NCBI GenBank assembly: GCA_030528965.1 | Contig: JAUMXS010000015.1 | Location: forward strand, 1 to 17,433 | Direction of reading: 5' to 3' | DNA: 17,433 nt | DNA from: Eubacteriales bacterium | GTDB taxonomy: Bacteria; Bacillota; Clostridia; Oscillospirales; Oscillospiraceae | Shown: piece after piece, positions 1 through 6,602 of the stretch | Numbering within the stretch: position 1 is the stretch's first letter | Layout: each line of letters starts with the position of its first letter | Notes under the pieces: generated by a model | What the model saw: the letters and a program-made list of their open reading frames with translations, nothing else | The model's database searches: none | Told to the model about the DNA's origin: nothing | Made by a program: the position numbers and the translations under genes

Positions 1-2
1 AA

Positions 3-197
3 CAGATTGAAAAAACAGGAACTGCGTTTGCCGTTGATATGTTGTTGGCAAAGTTTGTGCAGGGACTTCCCGTGGTGGGGGTGCTCGGCGGTGTAGGAAA
101 CCCGGTCTGTTACAACCGGGTCATGAGGTATGTGCATCTGAAATACAGGAAACGATACCTGCTAACGGTAGCAAAGAGAAAAGGGTTTACCCTGTAA
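3..197 (+). CDS. EcsC family protein, C-terminal fragment (cut by window edge)
   Basis: An open frame enters from the left edge and ends at TAA 195-197, giving 64 residues. The segment PVVGVLGGVGNPVCYNRV followed by a basic, Tyr-rich tail resembles the C-terminal end of EcsC-family proteins, which carry a Gly-rich hydrophobic stretch, then N...NRV and an aromatic/basic tail. The family's biochemical role is not established; it is named after the third gene of the Bacillus ecs ABC transporter locus. A strong terminator follows directly, so this is the last gene of its transcript. It probably belongs to the element whose recombinase lies downstream, because the missing half of cotJC should lie beyond it. 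That placement is inferred. The family call is moderately sure because only the tail is visible. Confidence 0.6.
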   Translation, partial: QIEKTGTAFAVDMLLAKFVQGLPVVGVLGGVGNPVCYNRVMRYVHLKYRKRYLLTVAKRKGFTL

Positions 198-207
198 AAA
201 TATCCCG

Positions 208-257
208 ATCCCCTGATGCCGGTCGAGAAAGATCTCGCATCAGGGGATTATTGTATT
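208..257 (+). terminator. Rho-independent terminator after the EcsC-like gene
   Basis: A perfect 12-bp inverted repeat, ATCCCCTGATGC at 208-219 and GCATCAGGGGAT at 237-248, encloses a loop that can itself pair (GAGA/TCTC). T-rich sequence follows (TATTGTATTTGT). It lies 10 bases after the stop codon of the EcsC-like gene. Confidence 0.8.
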
Positions 258-268
258 TGTTAGGCTGA

Positions 269-541
269 ATGAAAAGTGAACGGCAAGCCGGCGGCATAGG
301 GCTATGGAAACGCTCATACCTATTAGTAAAGGGAGGTGCTGCTGCGCTGAGTAAAAGAGAATGGATTTATACCGGGGAGACAGTCCCGGACCTGAATGAG
401 AAGGAATACACGGCGCTTCTGAGAAATGTGCAGAGAGCAGTTCTCTTTTCTTTGGAGGCGAGGGGAATGCTTACTGCCTCAGAGCGATCACGCTGTGAGG
501 CGGCACTAACAGAGGAATACACCCGAAAACAGAGAAAGTAA
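269..541 (+). CDS. Small hypothetical protein upstream of the serine recombinase
   Basis: I do not recognise this protein. The ATG at 269 gives 90 residues but has no clear ribosome binding site. An excellent one, GGGAGGTG at 331-338, sits nine bases before an in-frame CTG at 347, which would give a 64-residue protein beginning (M)SKREWIYTGETVP. The shorter form is compact, charged and probably helical, and its second half (FSLEARGMLTASE) has the 'helix, G-x-L-T-x-x-E, helix' look of SHOCT-like modules. The gene lies 62 bases upstream of the recombinase on the same strand. Small proteins beside large serine recombinases can be recombination directionality factors, so that is one possible role, but no homology was seen to support it. 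Coding is likely; start and function are uncertain. Confidence 0.6.
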   Translation: MKSERQAGGIGLWKRSYLLVKGGAAALSKREWIYTGETVPDLNEKEYTALLRNVQRAVLFSLEARGMLTASERSRCEAALTEEYTRKQRK

Positions 542-542
542 A

Positions 543-566
543 GCCGGGCGATAGCCGGGCGTTTTT
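543..566 (+). terminator. Possible weak terminator or attenuator between the small ORF and the recombinase
   Basis: GCCGGGC at 543-549 and GCCGGGC at 554-560 can pair around a GATA loop, giving seven positions with one central G-G mismatch. A G and five Ts (562-566) follow. It would reduce read-through from the small ORF into the recombinase gene. Confidence 0.4.
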
Positions 567-603
567 ATTATGTAAAAGCCGCCGAAGAAGGAAAGGGAGT
601 CCT

Positions 604-2265
604 ATGTCGACAGACTGGTATGAAAGCATGAATCGGGGCAGAGAAAAGCAGACCGGGAGAAAAAAAGTGGCGGTGTACTGCCGGGTTTCCACAGACAGAG
701 AGGATCAGGCCAACTCGTTCGAGAGTCAGCAAAGGTTTTTTCGGCAATACATTGAGAATAACGCGGACTGGGAACTGTATGAGGTGTTTGCTGATGAGGG
801 GCTTTCCGGGACAACAACGAAAAAGCGCCGGGAATTTAACCGCATGATCGCCTGTGCACAAAGGGGTGAGTTTGATCTTATCCTCACCAAGGAGATTTCC
901 CGTTTTGCCAGAAATACGCTGGACAGCATTCATTATACCCGGGAACTGAAAAAATACGGTGTCGGGGTGCTGTTCATGAATGACGGCATCCATACGCTGG
1001 ACGGCGACGCAGAACTCCGCTTGGCAATCCTGGCTTCCATCGCGCAGGAGGAGAGTCGAAAAACCTCCGAGCGGGTGAAATGGGGTCAGAAACGTCAGAT
1101 GGAAAAAGGAGTCGTGTTCGGCCGGGATATGCTGGGCTATGATGTGCGCGCCGGGAAACTGTATATCAATGAGGAAGGTGCGCAGGTCGTACAGCGTATC
1201 TTCCGAAAATTCGTGGAAGAAGGAAAAGGAACACATGTCATCGCCCGGGAACTGCAGGAGGAGGGCGTTCCGCCTGTGCGTCGGGGCGGGGAGTGGCAGA
1301 ATACTGTTATTCTGCGAATCCTCCGCAACGAAAAATACTGCGGTGATCTGGTGCAGAAAAAGACATATACACCGGATTTCCTGTCGCACGAGAAGAAGTA
1401 TAACCGGGGAGAGGAGGAGTTTGTTATTCTCCGGGACCACCATGAGCCGATCGTTCCCCGGGAATTATTCGAAGCGGCAAGCCGGAAGCTGGATGCAAGA
1501 GCAAAAATCCGAAAGGGGAGCGGAAAATACTCCGACCGTCATCCTTTTTCCGGGAAACTGCGCTGCGGGGCCTGCGGCGCAAACTATGCTGCCCGGTTTA
1601 AAACCAGAGCGGACGGGAGTCGGTATGAGGGCTGGCGATGCCGTGAGGCGGCTGCACACGGACAACCTCATATCGACATAGCCGGACGGTTTGTCGGATG
1701 CATAGGGCCGGGGATCCGCAGCGATGACATCGTAAAGATCCTGCGGCAGATCATCGATAAGCTTTCGTTTGACCGAGAGAAAACGGCGGAGTGCGTATTA
1801 CAGCTGATCCAATCGGTGACGGGAACGGATCCGGAAACGGAAAAGCAGCGTCGGATACTGGAAGCCAGAAGAGAGGGATTATTGGAACTCTACCTGTCCG
1901 GGGACATAAGCGGCGAGGAATTCCGGGCGGCGCGGTCAAAATGTGGGGAAAAACTCTTTGCGATCCATTCATCTCAGGGCAGTTCGGAAAGCTGCCGGGC
2001 ACAGGAAAGAAAAGAGAGAATGGCTGAAGCGGTGCGGGAGGTCCTGTCCGGTCCGGAAGAGGAGGATATGTTTTATCGGCAGCTGCTGGACGCGGCTGTT
2101 ATTCATCCCGACGGACGAATCGATGTCCGTTTGCAGGACCTCTCTTTTATCTGGACCTTTCGTGCTGTTTCGTCGGGAAAAGCCATGCCGCTCAGGAACA
2201 TAAATGATGCGTCGGTACCTATATCGGTCAAAAGTCCTTTGAGTTCCGGGGTGGGCATGGAATAA
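604..2265 (+). CDS. Large serine recombinase (site-specific integrase/excisionase)
   Basis: This 553-residue protein has the layout of large serine recombinases. An N-terminal resolvase catalytic domain (about 20-170) carries YCRVSTD with nucleophile Ser29 and the SRFARNTLDS helix. Next come the Recombinase domain (about 175-300, ending in the LRNEKYCGD signature), a zinc-ribbon region with CGAC, WRC and a later GC pair (about 325-375), and a Glu/Arg-rich coiled-coil segment (about 410-460). Such enzymes cut attP and attB through a phosphoserine link and integrate or excise an element without homology. The start is ATG 604, behind GAAAGGGAG. The gene ends inside DNA that encodes cotJC on the other strand, so the last 17 or so residues are read from host sequence. 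A recombinase gene abutting its own attachment site is normal for integrated elements. The family call is firm; the specific element is unknown. Confidence 0.95.
   Translation: MSTDWYESMNRGREKQTGRKKVAVYCRVSTDREDQANSFESQQRFFRQYIENNADWELYEVFADEGLSGTTTKKRREFNRMIACAQRGEFDLILTKEISRFARNTLDSIHYTRELKKYGVGVLFMNDGIHTLDGDAELRLAILASIAQEESRKTSERVKWGQKRQMEKGVVFGRDMLGYDVRAGKLYINEEGAQVVQRIFRKFVEEGKGTHVIARELQEEGVPPVRRGGEWQNTVILRILRNEKYCGDLVQKKTYTPDFLSHEKKYNRGEEEFVILRDHHEPIVPRELFEAASRKLDARAKIRKGSGKYSDRHPFSGKLRCGACGANYAARFKTRADGSRYEGWRCREAAAHGQPHIDIAGRFVGCIGPGIRSDDIVKILRQIIDKLSFDREKTAECVLQLIQSVTGTDPETEKQRRILEARREGLLELYLSGDISGEEFRAARSKCGEKLFAIHSSQGSSESCRAQERKERMAEAVREVLSGPEEEDMFYRQLLDAAVIHPDGRIDVRLQDLSFIWTFRAVSSGKAMPLRNINDASVPISVKSPLSSGVGME
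2205..2222. other. Inferred attachment-site junction (attL/attR) of the recombinase element within cotJC
   Basis: Read leftward, the cotJC frame matches the conserved CotJC N-terminus through LLTDIGT (codon 63). The conserved Glu-Glu-x-x-His that should follow is replaced by DASFMF. Loss of similarity therefore lies at about 2213, next to the GGTACC at 2214-2219. The recombinase gene ends across the same point. The exact crossover dinucleotide cannot be fixed without the other end of the element or an uninterrupted cotJC. Confidence 0.65.
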
Positions 2266-2402
2266 CGCTGACTCAGGTAACGCAGGGAAGCACCGAGTTC
2301 GCCGTCCGGTCCGCCGTACTGGCTGATAATAAACTTCGCCAGAGCGGGGTTGGTGTTCCGGATCCGAATGGGGAATTGCAGTTTTTTTTCATATATAAAC
2401 AT
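2211..2402 (-). pseudogene. cotJC: cotJC 5' part: spore-coat manganese-catalase-like protein, interrupted by the element
   Basis: The start is ATG 2402 with an AGGAGGG site, directly after the CotJA-CotJB stop. Residues 1-63 (IYEKKLQFP, LAKFIISQYGGPDGELGAS, LRYLSQRYSMP, LLTDIGT) match the N-terminus of CotJC, a spore coat protein of the manganese-catalase family that is normally about 190 residues. The next codons should give the metal-binding Glu-Glu-x-x-His of the ferritin-like fold; instead the frame enters the recombinase element and meets a stop at 2103. As it stands the gene cannot encode a working protein. If the element excises precisely, the frame would be restored by the 3' half, which should lie left of this window. 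CotJC belongs to the outer spore structure made in the mother cell, where loss of the element would do no harm to the heritable genome. Identity is firm; restoration by excision is inferred. Confidence 0.85.
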
Positions 2403-2405
2403 ATC

Positions 2406-2855
2406 TCAGCCCTCCTGTTTTTCCGGATAGTCCCAGGGCCAGGGATTTTTCAGCCAGGTAAAGCTCTGGGCCTCGAGAAGATCGCAGGGCTTCACAGGAC
2501 CACAGAGTTTGGTATACCGGCGGTGTGCTTCCTTGGCCAGCTTGAGAAGCTCCTGCAGCATGGAAAAGGCCTCGGTATCATCTGCATGTGTATCCAGATA
2601 CAGCCGAAGCTCATGGGAGGCAAAATCGAGGGCCATCAACTCACCCAGCGGGGTGTTGGCCAATTCACCGGTGTTTACGATGTTAAAAAGCGGAAGGTCA
2701 AGTCCCGGGAAGAGCGTCCCGCGCATGATGCCCTTGGCGGGCTCATACTGGGGCAGACTGCTCTGCTGCATCGGCACATAAGCCAGCGCAAGCGGAGCGC
2801 AGGACGGCAGCGCCCCGTTCTTTCCGCCGCAGTCGTGCTTATTGTTGTTCTCCAA
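2406..2855 (-). CDS. CotJA-CotJB fusion, spore coat assembly protein
   Basis: The N-terminal part (about 15-60) has LALAYVPMQQ and EPAKGIMRGTLFPGLDLP, the signature of CotJA. The C-terminal part (about 70-149) has MALDFASHELRLYLDTH and NPWPWDYP, the signature of CotJB. In Bacillus these are two separate small genes; here they form one continuous 149-residue frame joined by a short linker (NTGELANTPLGE). The start chosen is TTG 2855, because AGGAGG lies seven bases upstream and translation then begins (M)ENNNKHDC. An upstream ATG at 2912 would add an implausible Arg/Pro-rich leader. The stop at 2406 is three bases from the cotJC start, so the two are translated together. CotJ proteins localise to the spore coat and depend on one another. 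I found no clear sigma-E promoter upstream. Confidence 0.85.
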   Translation of the reverse strand: MENNNKHDCGGKNGALPSCAPLALAYVPMQQSSLPQYEPAKGIMRGTLFPGLDLPLFNIVNTGELANTPLGELMALDFASHELRLYLDTHADDTEAFSMLQELLKLAKEAHRRYTKLCGPVKPCDLLEAQSFTWLKNPWPWDYPEKQEG

Positions 2856-2991
2856 TATTCTTCCTCCTGTGCGTAATGTGACCGATCTTCGCCGCGGCGG
2901 AGATGGTCTCAAGACAGCATATGCTGCACCAGCAGGCTGTGATAATTTACGATAATAATATTATGTAAATCTCCGAAATGCTTATTACTGC

Positions 2992-3020
2992 TTGAAACTC
3001 TAAGGCGGACTTGATATACT
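2992..3020 (+). promoter_or_regulatory. Sigma-A promoter for the SLH subtilase gene
   Basis: TTGAAA (2992-2997) and TATACT (3015-3020) are separated by 17 bases, with TG one base before the -10 (extended -10). Transcription would start near 3027. That leaves too little leader for translation from GTG 3031 and supports ATG 3058 as the start of the protease gene. Confidence 0.75.
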
Positions 3021-3057
3021 AATAAAACCGGTGTCGAAAAAGCAGGAAATCGGAGAA

Positions 3058-4812
3058 ATGCGGGTGATTATGATGAAGAGAGTCTGCAGGCATATCTGCT
3101 GTGTGATCATATGGGGACTTCTGCTTAGCCTGATGCCGGGTCAGATCGTCTTCGGTGCGGAGGAAACGAGCTGTATCGTAAAACTCCGGGAGCCGGTGGA
3201 AGAGCTTTCGGGGATCCATGTCATCAGTGAAGAGCACAGTCTGTATTGGATTTCGGATCGTGCGCTTATTGAGACCCTAGAGGCGGTGGGGCTTGTCGAA
3301 TACGTCGAAGAAAGCTGCACAGTGACATTATGCGGCGAGACAAATGATACGTATTATTCAGAGCAATGGAATATTCTTTCTCTGGGCATGGAGGCTGTAT
3401 GGGAGAGGGGACTGACCGGCTCGGGTGTCACAGTAGCGATCGTGGACTCCGGTTTGAATGTGGATCACGAAGAATTTGAGGATGTTAACATTCTGCCCGG
3501 ATATAATGCGATGGATAAGAGCCGGAACGTAACAGACAGTAACGGACACGGAAGTTTTGTGGCAGGGATCATTGCCTCCGGGCATAATAACGGAAAGGGA
3601 ATCGCCGGATTGGCGGACGGTGTGACCATAGCGCCGATCAAGTGTTTTTCATGGATGGAGGAAACGGATATCCGTTTTGTACTCCGCGCGATTTATGCCG
3701 CAGTAGATGAATATCACAGTGACGTGATCAATCTCAGCCTTGGCATGGAGGAGGATCTCAGATCTGTACGTGAGGCCATTTCCTATGCGGTGAACTCCGG
3801 AGCGATCGTGATTTCCGCAGTCGGGAACGAAGGCGGAGCCGCGCTCATGTATCCTGCTGCTTATGATAATGTGATCGGTGTGGGCTCGGTGGGACGGAGC
3901 GGAAAACTCAGCGATTATTCCGAGCGAAACAACAGCGTGTTTGTGACGGCACCGGGCGAGAATATCATCAGCATTACATATGATGAGATCAACGGGTACA
4001 AATATGGCAGTGGGACCTCATTTTCGGCTCCGCATGTGACTGCTCTGGCCGCGCTGGCCCGGTCGATCGATCCGGATCTCGATGCGGCAGAGTTCAAGGA
4101 ACTTCTGAGACTTACTTCGCAGGATCACGGGGCTCCGGGGTATGACACCGGCTATGGCTGGGGAGTGATCCGCCCGGTCGAATTGCTGACTATGCTGAGC
4201 AGTATGGATTCGGAGGTCCCGGAGAGCCCCGATGAGAATGAAGAACCGGAAGAGCCGACAGATGAAGATGTCTTTACGGATATCGCGGGACATTGGGCTC
4301 GGGAGAGCATCCGATTCTGTACGGAGCTGGGACTTTTCAGCGGTGTGTCGGATACCGAATTTGCCCCGGAGCTTTCCATGAGCCGTGCTATGCTGGTGAC
4401 GGTGCTCTGGCGGCTTGAAGGGAATCCGCAGACAGAGCCGGCCGGATTCACGGATGTGTCCGATCCGTCGTCCTGGTATTATGAGGCGGTCAACTGGGCG
4501 GCGCAGGCGGGAATTGTTAGCGGTTTTGAAAACAACGAGTTCCGGCCCATGGAAAACCTGACCCGCGAACAGATGGCCGTAATGCTCTGGCGCTATCTTG
4601 GCGCATCAGGGGAGATAGACGAGCAGGAGCTTCTTTCATCATTTAAAGATGCCGACGGGATATCGTCCTGGGCGCGGGAAGCAGTGGCCTGGTGTTATGC
4701 AAAGGGCTTGATGAGCGGTATGAGCAGTGATTTGTTTGGACCGTCATCTGAGGCGACGCGTGCGCAGGTGGCCACGATCCTGTACCGGATAATCTGTATG
4801 CCGCGCGTGTGA
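3058..4812 (+). CDS. Exported subtilisin-like serine protease (S8) with three SLH cell-wall anchor domains
   Basis: This 584-residue protein (from ATG 3058, behind AGGAAA and the promoter at 2992) opens with a basic stretch and the hydrophobic signal segment CCVIIWGLLLSLMPG. A short propeptide-like region follows, then a subtilase domain with the full triad: Asp130 in AIVDSG, His164 in NGHGSFVAG and Ser321 in GTSFSAPH. The oxyanion Asn257 lies in VGNEG. An acidic Glu/Pro linker (about 385-405) leads to three SLH repeats starting near 406 (FTDIAGHWA), 464 (FTDVSDPSSWYY) and 529 (FKDADGISSWA). SLH triplets bind secondary cell-wall polymers, so the enzyme should be held on the cell surface. A GTG at 3031 would extend the frame but lies right at the transcription start. 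The gene is monocistronic between its promoter and a strong terminator. Substrate is unknown. Confidence 0.93.
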   Translation: MRVIMMKRVCRHICCVIIWGLLLSLMPGQIVFGAEETSCIVKLREPVEELSGIHVISEEHSLYWISDRALIETLEAVGLVEYVEESCTVTLCGETNDTYYSEQWNILSLGMEAVWERGLTGSGVTVAIVDSGLNVDHEEFEDVNILPGYNAMDKSRNVTDSNGHGSFVAGIIASGHNNGKGIAGLADGVTIAPIKCFSWMEETDIRFVLRAIYAAVDEYHSDVINLSLGMEEDLRSVREAISYAVNSGAIVISAVGNEGGAALMYPAAYDNVIGVGSVGRSGKLSDYSERNNSVFVTAPGENIISITYDEINGYKYGSGTSFSAPHVTALAALARSIDPDLDAAEFKELLRLTSQDHGAPGYDTGYGWGVIRPVELLTMLSSMDSEVPESPDENEEPEEPTDEDVFTDIAGHWARESIRFCTELGLFSGVSDTEFAPELSMSRAMLVTVLWRLEGNPQTEPAGFTDVSDPSSWYYEAVNWAAQAGIVSGFENNEFRPMENLTREQMAVMLWRYLGASGEIDEQELLSSFKDADGISSWAREAVAWCYAKGLMSGMSSDLFGPSSEATRAQVATILYRIICMPRV

Positions 4813-4832
4813 TGCGGACATAAATCAAATAT

Positions 4833-4873
4833 AAAACCAGAGGCGATCGGATTGACCGATCGCCTCTGGTTTT
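4833..4873. terminator. Bidirectional terminator between the protease and MFS genes
   Basis: A perfect 18-bp inverted repeat pairs 4833-4850 with 4856-4873 around the loop ATTGA. It begins with AAAA and ends with TTTT, so it offers a GC-rich stem plus a T-run to both converging transcripts (stops at 4812 and 4896). Confidence 0.92.
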
Positions 4874-4895
4874 ATTGTCAGGATTGATAAGTACT

Positions 4896-6161
4896 TCAGG
4901 CCTCAACAGGAACCTGGCTATGGAGCTTTTTCAGCCGCAGAGCGATGAGTAAGACAAGCGCGAACTGTCCGGCAGTGAAGATACCACAGATCACGAAGGA
5001 CGGAGCGAAGCTGTTAAAGAAGTCATACAGGAAACCGATAGAGGTACTGAAGATGGCGTTGGACATAGCATACGCAGCAGAGACCTTAGCCAAAACATGC
5101 TTGTACTTTTCGGGGCCGAAGACCTTGAGGCAGAGGAGAGAGGGCATGCTGTAGACGGCATAGGCGACGCCCAGGCAGGCAGAGCCGAGCAGAAGGCCGG
5201 GGAGGAAGTCCGTAAACGTGAGGAAACAGACGAAGCAGCAGAACACGACGACCAGAGAGATATACATGGCCTTGAAAACGCCCAGACGGTCGGCAAGCAT
5301 ACCGACGACGACTTTACCGATCAGGTTGCCGGCCATCATGAAACTCGTCATATAACCGCTGATGGTGAGGTCATAACCAAGGGACTGGGTGAACAGGGCG
5401 ACCTGATTGGTGTGACCCATGGAGCTGCCGCCGCAGACGGCGTAGAACATGCAGAGGAAGAAGAAGTACTTGGGGATGGAAATGGTTTCGGTGGACTTCT
5501 TCGTGGTGGTGTTGGTGCTGGAAGCGACGGCCTTTTCTTTGTCATCAGAGCCGTAGGGGATGATGCCCATGACATCGGGGTCATCCTTCAGGATGAAGAG
5601 AGAAGAGGGGACGACGATCAGGAGACCGGCAGCCATGACACAAAGACTGGTAGCACGCCAGCCGATGGCCAGGATCAGCTTGGAGATGAGCGGGTTGGCG
5701 AGCATGCCGCCGACACCGGAGGCGGCCATGGCAAGGCCGATGGCGAAGCCGTTGTTCTTATGGAACCAGCGGTTGATGACCAGAGGAACAATAGCATGGA
5801 AGCTGCTCTGGCCGATACCGACGAAGAAGCCAAGAATGTACCAATGCCATACCTGATTGCAGAGGGAGTAGGCACCGACGCTGACAGCGAGGAGAGCGGC
5901 GAGACCGGCGACCAGCTTGTGACCCCAGCCCTTCAGGTACAGTTTTACGGTGACCAGAACTGTGAACGCGGCGGTGATTTGCCGTACGGAGTAGAAAATG
6001 GACAGGTCACCGGATTTGAAGCCGAGATCCTTGAGGATGGCGTTGAAGAGTACGCCGTTGCAGTTGACGAACAGGCCGATGGTACCGGCCATCATGAGGC
6101 AGAGTGCAACAAGGTTGATCCATGCATAATGAATATGCAGGCGCTGAGCCAACTTGTACAT
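4896..6161 (-). CDS. MFS transporter, monocarboxylate/oxalate-formate antiporter-like
   Basis: This 421-residue polytopic membrane protein has about 12 hydrophobic segments in two halves split by a hydrophilic loop (about 205-230: DDKEKAVASSTNTTTKKS). The fifth-helix region NRWFHKNNGFAIGLAMAASGVGG matches the R-W-F-x-x-x-x-G-x-A-x-G pattern of the monocarboxylate-porter and oxalate/formate-antiporter branch of the MFS. MADRLGVFKAM in the second half is the usual MFS loop motif. It probably moves a small carboxylate across the cytoplasmic membrane; the substrate cannot be read from sequence. The start is ATG 6161, with AGGAGAT eight bases upstream. It is monocistronic, with its own promoter at 6316-6344 and a shared terminator at 4833. 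Confidence 0.85.
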   Translation of the reverse strand: MYKLAQRLHIHYAWINLVALCLMMAGTIGLFVNCNGVLFNAILKDLGFKSGDLSIFYSVRQITAAFTVLVTVKLYLKGWGHKLVAGLAALLAVSVGAYSLCNQVWHWYILGFFVGIGQSSFHAIVPLVINRWFHKNNGFAIGLAMAASGVGGMLANPLISKLILAIGWRATSLCVMAAGLLIVVPSSLFILKDDPDVMGIIPYGSDDKEKAVASSTNTTTKKSTETISIPKYFFFLCMFYAVCGGSSMGHTNQVALFTQSLGYDLTISGYMTSFMMAGNLIGKVVVGMLADRLGVFKAMYISLVVVFCCFVCFLTFTDFLPGLLLGSACLGVAYAVYSMPSLLCLKVFGPEKYKHVLAKVSAAYAMSNAIFSTSIGFLYDFFNSFAPSFVICGIFTAGQFALVLLIALRLKKLHSQVPVEA

Positions 6162-6289
6162 AACTGAAACATCTCCTTAAACTGTCCGGCAGAGTTTGTC
6201 AGTACGGATGTCGTAGGAAAGCATGCTGGCATCTGCGTGGCGCTTGCCGGGGCGGTTATTATGCACAGCTAATGGCTGCACATTTGTCT

Positions 6290-6309
6290 GTTCGCAAAAA
6301 TCCGCGAAC
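6290..6309. promoter_or_regulatory. Possible operator at the MFS gene promoter
   Basis: GTTCGC (6290-6295) and GCGAAC (6304-6309) form a 6-bp inverted repeat with an 8-base spacer. It overlaps the predicted transcription start of the MFS gene, where a repressor could act. This is inferred from position and symmetry only. Confidence 0.3.
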
Positions 6310-6315
6310 TTATAC

Positions 6316-6344
6316 AGTTTATCACATATTAAGCCCCTCTGCAA
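6316..6344 (-). promoter_or_regulatory. Sigma-A promoter for the MFS transporter gene
   Basis: On the minus strand TTGCAG (6344-6339) and TAAACT (6321-6316) are separated by 17 bases, with TGA before the -10 giving an extended -10. It leaves a leader of about 150 bases before ATG 6161. The gap between the MFS and comEC genes (6162-6602, 441 bases) holds this promoter, the operator-like repeat, the comEC promoter and a leader hairpin. I see no credible gene in it. Confidence 0.6.
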
Positions 6345-6430
6345 CCAAAAACATTTGAATAAACACCGTTTTCCAATAGAACATTTTCGGTATTGCAGGC
6401 GTTCTTTTGTGTAAAAATTCAGAGCGTCTC

Positions 6431-6460
6431 TTGACAAAGAGCGGAGTGAGCATATACAAT
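6431..6460 (+). promoter_or_regulatory. Sigma-A promoter for the comEC-holA-rnmV operon
   Basis: A perfect TTGACA (6431-6436) is followed by TATACAAT (6453-6460), which gives a -10 either 16 (TATACA) or 18 (TACAAT) bases downstream. It points at comEC and implies a leader of about 135 bases. Confidence 0.7.
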
Positions 6461-6485
6461 AAAATAAAATATAGGGAAAAGGGAT

Positions 6486-6505
6486 CGCCGCTTGCAGAAG
6501 CGGCG
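6486..6505 (+). promoter_or_regulatory. Stem-loop in the comEC leader
   Basis: CGCCGCTT (6486-6493) and AAGCGGCG (6498-6505) pair perfectly around GCAG. TTCCGTTTG follows, which is T-rich but not a clean T-run. It could be a weak attenuator or a stabilising 5' hairpin just downstream of the promoter. Confidence 0.35.
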
Positions 6506-6602
6506 TTCCGTTTGTCGAAGAGGTTTTCGAATACCGGGGGGGCTGTCTTTCCGGGATTGAGAATATAAAGGGACCATCACAAGGCTGAGAGAATGTGTCA
6601 AC

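Noticed and set aside
568-1443. Long minus-strand open frame opposite the recombinase gene
   Set aside because: It is composition-driven, matches no family, and the recombinase on the other strand has all its catalytic and zinc motifs.
2856-2960. Sigma-E promoter for the cotJ operon
   Set aside because: No minus-strand pair resembling ATA and CATACA-type boxes at proper spacing was found; the palindrome CAGCATATGCTG (2915-2926) is noted but unassigned.
3031-3057. GTG 3031 as the protease start
   Set aside because: It lies only a few bases past the predicted transcription start, so no ribosome site could be transcribed; ATG 3058 fits better.
5097-6167. 356-codon plus-strand open frame opposite the MFS gene
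   Set aside because: Its product is Gly/Asp/Glu-rich and low in complexity, while the minus strand encodes a clear 12-helix carrier with a good start site.
6177-6437. 86-codon minus-strand frame upstream of the MFS gene
   Set aside because: It spans the MFS promoter, has no ribosome site and its product looks like non-coding translation.
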